From positions 45,515,835-45,579,834 of the forward strand of contig CM055104.1 of assembly GCA_029204225.1 (NCBI GenBank): a DNA stretch of 64,000 nt, given 5' to 3'. The notes under the pieces are model-generated. The model was not told the origin of the DNA. It did not search any database and worked only from the letters and a program-made list of their open reading frames with translations. Below are positions 57,301 through 64,000 of the stretch, one piece after another (within the stretch, counting starts at the first letter, position 1; each line of letters starts with the position of its first letter). This stretch comes from Diphasiastrum complanatum (Eukaryota > Streptophyta > Lycopodiopsida > Lycopodiales > Lycopodiaceae). Made by a program: the position numbers and the translations under genes.

Positions 57301-59530
57301 ATGATTGCATGTGAAGGATTTGAGAGATTAATCCTCTTGTATTCCTGCAATCTGAAAAAACATAGAATGGAAACGGCAAGTTGCCCATTCCCTAGAAAAA
57401 CAGATAAGGATTTGGAATAAGTGATGCATGCAATTGAACCCCTGTGAAGCCTTTATCGGAATGTTGCTCACTACTGTGAGTAGTGTAAACCTGTAGTAAC
57501 AAATAGCTAGATGTATGAACATCTGAATGTGTACCAAAGTTGAACTAGAGGGTTATAAATCTGCAAATCAGTTCTTTAGATTGTTTGTGGAACCTGTGAA
57601 ACTTTGATGATTGCTTGAAGTGTTCTTGGTTGAAGAAAACCTTGTGGAAGAACAAGTTGGGTCGGGGAATTGTTGGCCTAGTCATGCATGTAAACACTAG
57701 TGGGTTGTCTTCTCCTATTATCTGATATTCCGTAGCACTCTCCCAAAATCTTGCCTTCATTTGCAAGGCCTGTTAACAGATTTTTAAGATGTGTATGTGG
57801 AGACAGCGATGGAGACATGTAGGTGAGCTTGAATCAGCTGTGAGGCTGCGTGGAGTCCACCCGAGTGTTTTGAGCTGGAGGACTGCCTGTGACTTCCCCT
57901 GGCTGGCTGGGAAAATTAGAGCGCCACTGTCTATTCAGCTGTCTTTGAGCTTCGCGGAATGTTAACTACAGGGAAGCGAGGCAGTTGGGTCATTCTTCCA
58001 GTGATGGTTGTGTGTGGATGGAAGGCGTGCAACAGATGGGCTTGTAGCGGCCGTGAAAATTGTTAATTGTGCCTCTCTTTTGTTTGGGCTTTCTCTGGTA
58101 ACCCTTGTTAGGGTTTGAAGGGTTCTTTTTGCTAGGCTTAAAGGTTTATGCTAGCATGTTCTTTCTTTTTCCCTAAAGAGTGTCTATCAGTTAGTTCGCT
58201 GAGTATTGCATGCTCATAGGTGATTGCATTGATGTCATGGGTTTTGCAAAAGGGATTGGTGCATTTGAGTAAATGTATGGCTATTCATAATGGTTTTATA
58301 GTTACGTAGCCCGGTATTTTCAAAAGCCTTTGCAAAAATTTTGATGTAATCAAAGCTTTGGTCAATTCGGGAAGGGGAGTGAATCTACCTAAATCGATAG
58401 TGGAGAATTGAATTACCTATTCTTCTGACCTTAACTGGGAGATCTTTGGACAATAGTTTTATTATCCTAACTGCTATGTCTATGTGATTGGATCCATGGA
58501 TTTAGGATTGGCAATAAAATACCGTTCTTCATGGTAATTTTCTCCAGGTAGCAACCTAGCATTTACTTGTGTCAAAGGAGTTTTCGGTGCCTTCGCTGAT
58601 GAGATTTTTCGGGTGACCGAAAAAACTAAGGGAGGAAGAAAATGAGACACATGAGTAGGTAAATGTGATAATGTTGTGTAATTTGGATTGGTTAATAATC
58701 CCTATATGAAAATTGCATAGCACCGTTTTTTTTAAATTCATTAATTTTTTATATCTATAGGACCATAAGTTGACCCTATTTGTTATTGGAAATTGATACA
58801 TGGAACGAGAATGACACTTAGTTCACATTTGTACTGTAAAGAGCCTTATTCCTAAGAGTTTGGAACTCTCAGATGGTAGGAATTTGGAAATGATAGTACC
58901 AACCAGATGGGTTGCCTTATGTGACGAAAAAACCTTGTGTAGATTCTTGTTAAATCACAATTTTGTTATTGGAAGATCAGATCTTATATTTGGATATAGG
59001 ATGGAGCATATAAGATACAGATAGTTGTTGATTTCTGGCAATGGTGCTAAAAATGGGGCTATTAACTCATTAGAGTAACTGCAGTACTCTGGAGTGAGTT
59101 ATATTTGTCTGAGACGATGGATCTCCTAGAGATTTTAAATGACTGAATTGGAATATTTTAGAATATTTATACCAATAAGCATTATTATCTGCAAGAAATT
59201 GTGGACAGATTTTAGACTATGATAAAATTTCTTCAGCTTTCAGATTTGATTTCTAAAATAAAGTGAAATCATCTAATGTTTCATGTAATTGGGATTTGTT
59301 GTCCCTTATGTTAGCCCAACATAGGAATTTATTGGAGCATGTGTTTTGTAAGCCCACAGTAAATTCAAATTAGGAAAACCTTATGCTTAGACCTTTTACT
59401 ATTTAAGTTTAACTATTACAAACAATCATTTGTAATGGTTCAACTTAGAAAGTCTAACTTTAAGATTTAATTCCCAAGTTAAGTTAATTCCTAAGTATTG
59501 TCAATGTAGATGATTTCGCCTTACAATTAC
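57301..59530. other. Gene-free DNA with remnants shared with 4.9-5.4 kb
   Basis: No coding region supported. 58100-58115 holds AACCCT-TGTT-AGGGTT, a telo-box-like inverted repeat. 58290-58720 is distantly alike to 4900-5450. Near 59335 a GCATGTGTTTTGTAAGCCCA word occurs that returns twice at 60836 and 60888. Confidence 0.4.
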
Positions 59531-59539
59531 TAACATGAA

Positions 59540-60816
59540 TTCCAGCAACCACCGTCACCACTAACCCACTCCACACATCTCCGCCACGCGGTATATCCCC
59601 ACCTCTTTCACCTATCATCCCTCAATCACCTCCACCTGCCTTTCATTCATCTCCATCTACCCCTGTTCATGATTTTCTACCCTTTAACCCAATGTCATAT
59701 CCTAACTCCTCCTTTCAAGGCCAACCCTTGGAGCAAGGAGCTCAAGCACCAACCAATCCATCAGGCTCTGGTGGTACCAGCTCCCAACATTAGCTTTTTT
59801 CTTCCACCGCTTCTAACCTCGTCGACGCCACTAATCTCCCATTTATTCAACACTAATTTTCTCCTGAATCACAAAGAATTGCTGAAGCTAACCCTTCTCC
59901 TCCCTTCTCTCCTGAACCTGATCCCCAAATTCAGCATGCGATTGCCTTTGAAGCACCAACCATCCGGCACAGAATCATGCCCATAGAACCAAGCAAGGAG
60001 TTGTGTGCCTCATATCCAACCACAAAGGAACGAGGCGGCTACATATTGCCAGATTTAGACCAGTGTCAAACACATAAAGAAGCAGTCAAACTCCTGGATC
60101 CACAACCTCTCTGGCGCCATCAGCTCTTCCTACAAAGCAAGACCTCGATGGCACGGTATATCGAAGCACCCTCCTATATGCGCACAAATCTTTATTAGTA
60201 TCTAGTAGTGAGGCGAGAACCGTTTCCTGCCACCAAGGTCAAGAATAGGATATTTTGGCCCAAGCTCACAGGCATCAATACTGGCAACTTAGTCGAAGAC
60301 ATGGTCACCAACTGCCGTGTATTCTACCAGAAGCACCATGGCAACCTGATCACGATGTCAGATATTTTGCGGACAATTGTGGCCTGGTAGCATTTCTGGT
60401 AGAACTCAAGGGTTTTTGGGATCGAGGGCTACCCCCAATAGCCCTTGATATCAATAAACCACTGCAAATGCAAGAAGACCACATCTGCGTAGCAAGGCTT
60501 TATTATTGCGCTGCACTCACTTCAGCCCTGCACGTTGATATGGTGGAGCTATGGAATACCCACAACTTTTTACAGGGTATGTTCCATTACTACAAACCAA
60601 TGCCCTTCCTGAACAAATTACAGTGGCAAATGATGGAGGACATCGGCACCACAATCTCCCACTCCCGACAACAACAGTCTCACCTCCAAGAAGCACAGAA
60701 GATCCAGGAAGCAAAAGGCTTCGATTGGTGTGGGACACCGACCACCAATCCAATAAGGAGGGGAATAATATTAGCATCCATGCTAACACAAAAAAAAAAA
60801 AAAAAAAAAAAAAAAA
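59540..60816 (+). pseudogene. Unidentified ORF remnant ending in a poly-A tract
   Basis: One frame (two stops) gives a Pro/Ser/Thr-rich N-part (for example SPPFSPEPDPQIQHAIAFEA near 59900) followed by a globular-looking part from 59977: PSKELCASYPTTKERGGYIL, FWPKLTGINTGNLVEDMVTN, then after a frameshift near 60390 VAFLVELKGFWDRGLPPIAL and EDIGTTISHSRQQQSHLQEA. It ends in 27 consecutive As at 60790-60816. I do not recognise the protein. A gag-like protein of an unclassified retroelement or a retrocopied host mRNA are both possible; the poly-A tract argues for reverse transcription of a polyadenylated RNA. Confidence 0.45.
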
Positions 60817-61049
60817 GAGAGAAATAAAACTCGTGGCATGTGTTTTGTAAGTCCACATACGAGTGTTTGTTAATAAACTTCTGCCATGGCATGTGTTTTG
60901 TAAGCCCATGAGTAGAAGCTTAAATAATAATAAAATAGCTTAACCTTAGATGTAGAACTTAGACTTAGGAAACTTAATATTAGAAATATTTTGTCTTAAG
61001 TTTTCCTATAGGCTAAGAAGTTTTGAAGTTCTAAATCCTAATTTAGAAG

Positions 61050-62041
61050 TGTTAGATTTCTTATGCTCAGTCTTAAACAAATCGTTCAAAGTAATGAGCA
61101 TCCTGAAAAACCGAAGGCCGACAACATATTTTTTGGCCTTCACATTTTTTTCCTTTGAGTTTTTCCTATGACTTAGAAATCATTTTTAGGCACCTTCGCC
61201 TTTTTCGTCTTTTTCGCTCCTTAGTGAAAAATGCGACACACTGGCCAAGTGGCCAGAATAACTTAGAAATCATTTCTTAAAGGCACCTTTGGCTTTTTCG
61301 GCTTTTTCTCTCCATAGCGAAAAATGTGACACACTGGCCAAGTAGCCAGAATACCTTAGAAATCATTTTTTAAGGCACCTTCGGCTTTTTCGTCTTTTTT
61401 GCTCCATAGCAAAAAATGTGACACACTGGCCAAGTGGCCAGAATACCTTAGAAATCATTTTTAAGGCACCTTCGACTTTTTTTGGCTTTTTCGCTCCATA
61501 GCGAAAAATGCGACACATTGGCCAAGTGGCCAGAATACCTTAGAAATAATTTTAAGGCATCTTTGCCTTTTTCGTCTTTTTGCTGACCGACTTCGCCAAT
61601 GGATGAGTAACCCTAAAACAGCTGGACAAACAAATATCCCAAAGGCGGTTGACGGTTACCAACTTTTGTACATATGCAAAGACTAGCATAAATAGCCTTA
61701 AAGGCTTGTAAGATATTTCCTCTCTTGTAAATCTCTATATTAGCTAAAACAAGCTATGTAAGTGTTAATTTTTTTAATTTCTCTTTTTAATCAGAGTTAT
61801 CTGTAGCCAACGTTATCACGCTCAGCAAGCTGAAGTTATTACTTCAAACGATTGTACTCACTGTTGATATTTTTATCAGAGTGCAATTTTTTCATCTCAC
61901 TACTGCGTCGTTTATTTGCGCAAACTGGATGAATTCTTCTACGTGAATATTTATGCTGCTAATTGTTGCGTTTCTGTTCCTACACGCCTACGCTCTAAGC
62001 AACCGAGCCTTCACTGTGCTCACGACCACCGATTTTCGACA
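61050..62041 (+). repeat. 5' LTR of the copia element at the window end (start uncertain)
   Basis: The right edge is set by ...TTCGACA at 62041 directly followed by the PBS. TGTTAGATTTC at 61050 is a plausible left edge, giving about 990 bp, but no second LTR is in the window to prove it. TATA-like GCATAAATAG lies near 61688. Upstream of it sits the 92-bp array; downstream, the R/U5 region. Confidence 0.6.
61171..61590 (+). repeat. Tandem array of about 92-bp units in LTR U3
   Basis: Units start (M)CTTAGAAATMATTT at 61171, 61261, 61354, 61446 and 61538, that is four full units (90-93 bp) and a partial fifth. Full units contain a TTTTTCGCT-CCAT-AGCGAAAAA-type hairpin (perfect at 61487-61508) and an inverted repeat CTGGCCA-AG-TGGCCAG. 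The array ends about 100 bp upstream of the TATA-like box. Confidence 0.95.
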
Positions 62042-62053
62042 TGGTATCAGAGC
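62042..62053 (+). promoter_or_regulatory. Primer binding site (initiator Met tRNA)
   Basis: TGGTATCAGAGC, the standard PBS of plant copia elements, complementary to the 3' end of initiator methionine tRNA, immediately after the LTR end. Confidence 0.95.
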
Positions 62054-62183
62054 AGGCATTCCAGTAATCTACATTTTTACTACGGATTATCAGTCTTGTT
62101 TCTATCAAGATATCTTTCTAGCAACGCATAGCCAACAGTATTCAGACAATCGTTGTTTTTACCAACGATCTAGTCCAACCAGA

Positions 62184-64000
62184 ATGGATCCATCATCCAG
62201 TTTATCTCTTATTGACAAACTCGATGAAGATAACTACCATCTCTGGAAATTCAAGATGAAGGTTATACTTTTAGCCAAAGAATTGTGGGACATCGTTGAT
62301 GGCATAGAACTCAAACCAGATGGTGATGAAGTCATCATCACCAATTGGAGACTGAGAGATGGCAAAGCATTTGCCATGATCACCCTCAACAGAAATGACA
62401 CTCAGATCAGCCACATACGTGCTGTTCAGACAGCTAAGGATGCATGGGACATCCTAGCAACTCTTTACAACATTAGAAACGTTACATCCAAGCTCCATCT
62501 GAGGAAAAAATTCTTCAACCTCAGAATGTCTGAAGCAGATAGTGTTTTGAGTCACCTCAACACTTTCAAACATCTTATGGAGCAGATGACTGCAACTGGC
62601 TCAGTCATACAAGATTCCGATGCACTCATGACTCTATTATCGAGTCTACCTGAAGCCTACAAAAATTGGGTAATGACAATTTCTACCCAGGAGCACCTCA
62701 CTCTATCAAGAGTAATCTCGCTACTCCTACAAGAGGAGATCAAAAGATCAGCATCCTCCTTAGGCTCAGGATCGGATCCTCAAGCTCTGTATTCAAAAAA
62801 TCAGAAGTTTAGATCCAAGAGATCTACAAAGTCAGGCTCTATTGACAAAAAAAGCAACATACAGTCTGGACCAAATTTTGGTTCAGGATCGAATTCAAGC
62901 TCTTCATCATTCCAACCTGCGAAGAAACTATTTTGCAGATACTGTAAGAGGACTGGTCACGAAAACAAAGAGTGTCGAACTTTGAAGTACAGCAACGAAA
63001 AGAAGAAGCAGTTCCAACAACAAGCACATAGTGCTACAACCAATCACTCAAATCAGCAACAACAAGAAGAAGAAGATGAAGCAGCTTTCATGACCAAAGT
63101 CGAAGAACAACAGGATATCGATTTCTGGTATCTAGACTCCGGAGCAACTCAACACATGACTCACCATCGCGACTGGTTCAAGACTATAAGTTGTTCACCC
63201 ACTCTCAAGTCGTGCAACTTGGAGACAACTCATCACATTCAATCGAAGGTGAAGGAACAGTCAGGGTTGAATTCAGAAGAGGTGAAGTCAAGTTGTTGTC
63301 CAACGTTCTCCACGTCCCAAATCTGACCAAGAATCTGCTCTCAGTTAGCAGAATCACTAATTCAGGTCGGAGGGTTGAATTCGATACAAAAGGCTGCACA
63401 ATCCTTGACAAATTCCGGAAGGTTCTAGTCTAAGGAAGAAGAAGCGGCTATCTTTACAAACTTAGCCATTGCTATTCTTCTAACAGTCAAGCTCTTCACA
63501 CAACCACTTTTGAATTAACTGATATGTTGTGGCATTTCAAACTTGGCCATCTTAACTACAACAGTATTTAGCAAATGTCAGCTCAGAATATAGTACGACC
63601 TACCTTCAGTCAGCAAGCCAACTTCTCCATGCGAAAGTTGTATTATCAGCAAGCATGCTAGAAGTCCTTTCAGTTCAGACTCTGTTCATACATCCAAGGG
63701 CTTGCTTGACCTTGTACACAATGACATTTGTGGCCCGATGTAGACTGCTTCCACAGGGGGAGCTCTCTATTTCCTAACCTTCATCGACGACTTCTCTCGA
63801 AGGACTGCAACCTACTATATGAAGAGCAAATCTGAAGCATGCAAGTTCTTCAAGCAGTTCAAGGTGTCTGCAGAAAACCAGACCCAGAGGAAGATCAAGG
63901 CTCTACACACAGATGGAGGGAGAGAGTACATCTCCACAGAACTCAAGGAGTTCTGCAAGGCCAACGGGATACTTCAACATTACACAACCAACTACTCACC
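62184..64000 (+). pseudogene. Copia gag-pol (5' part; runs off the window)
   Basis: The gag start is chosen at the ATG 142 nt after the PBS, opening MDPSSSLSLIDKLDEDNYHL. The gag UBN2-type domain (DNYHLWKFKMK, AWDILATLYNIRN, LLSSLPEAYKNWV) is followed by a zinc knuckle CRYCKRTGHENKEC (C-x2-C-x4-H-x4-C, from about residue 251) and the protease motif YLDSGATQHMT (catalytic Asp about residue 318). A frameshift near 63200 moves the frame; then come VLHVPNLTKNLLSVSRI, a stop at 63431, LWHFKLGHLNYNS (GAG-pre-integrase) and, in further frames, FLTFIDDFSRRTATYYMKSK and HTDGGREYISTELKEFCKAN of integrase. Damage is light compared with other copies here, so this is the youngest-looking element. RT and RNase H lie beyond 64000. 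Confidence 0.9.

Noticed and set aside
58100-58115. Telomeric repeat array
   Set aside because: Only one AACCCT and one AGGGTT unit in inverted orientation; not an array, at most a telo-box.

Overview
The window is nuclear DNA of a land plant with a repeat-rich genome. Two multi-exon genes with plant-type GT-AG introns lie in a background of Ty1/copia and Ty3/gypsy LTR retrotransposon wreckage, LINE pieces, microsatellites and one probable Helitron terminus. Introns of up to about 3 kb carrying repeats suggest a large genome; the species or clade (for example fern, gymnosperm or angiosperm) cannot be fixed from the sequence.

Region by region: 1-4200 holds broken Ty3 and copia pol fragments, including an in-frame Ty3/copia RNase H chimera. 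6421-9460 is a minus-strand copia element that has lost U5, gag and protease. 13603-15257 (+) is a three-exon gene for a DUF506 (PDDEXK-like) protein of about 421 residues. 17.0-23.1 kb is low-complexity and structured DNA: an overlapping hairpin cluster, an LTR ending in a perfect 58-bp inverted repeat, long (CT)n, (GA)n and (CA)n runs, and a Helitron-like 3' end. 24.5-32.2 kb is a nest of Ty3 and copia elements, including a compact non-autonomous minus-strand copia derivative with two LTRs, PBS and PPT.

35864-51610 (+) is the main gene: a 14-exon LETM1 homologue (mitochondrial inner-membrane cation/proton exchanger) whose joined exons stay in frame for 787 codons. Its first intron appears to use a GC donor, and its fifth intron carries antisense LINE fragments. 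51.6-55.3 kb has no convincing gene. 55.3-61 kb holds further copia pieces, LTR-like DNA and an unidentified ORF remnant ending in a 27-A tract. From about 61 kb to the window end is the youngest-looking copia element, with a U3 array of about 92-bp repeats, a canonical initiator-Met PBS and gag-protease-integrase.

The two host genes are not obviously related in function. The most interesting non-gene signals are the tandem arrays found upstream of, or at the position expected upstream of, the TATA box in three separate copia LTR families, the perfect inverted repeat at 20271-20389, the GC-AG intron, the Helitron terminus whose minisatellite resembles half of its terminal hairpin, and the alternative hairpins at 17.4 kb.
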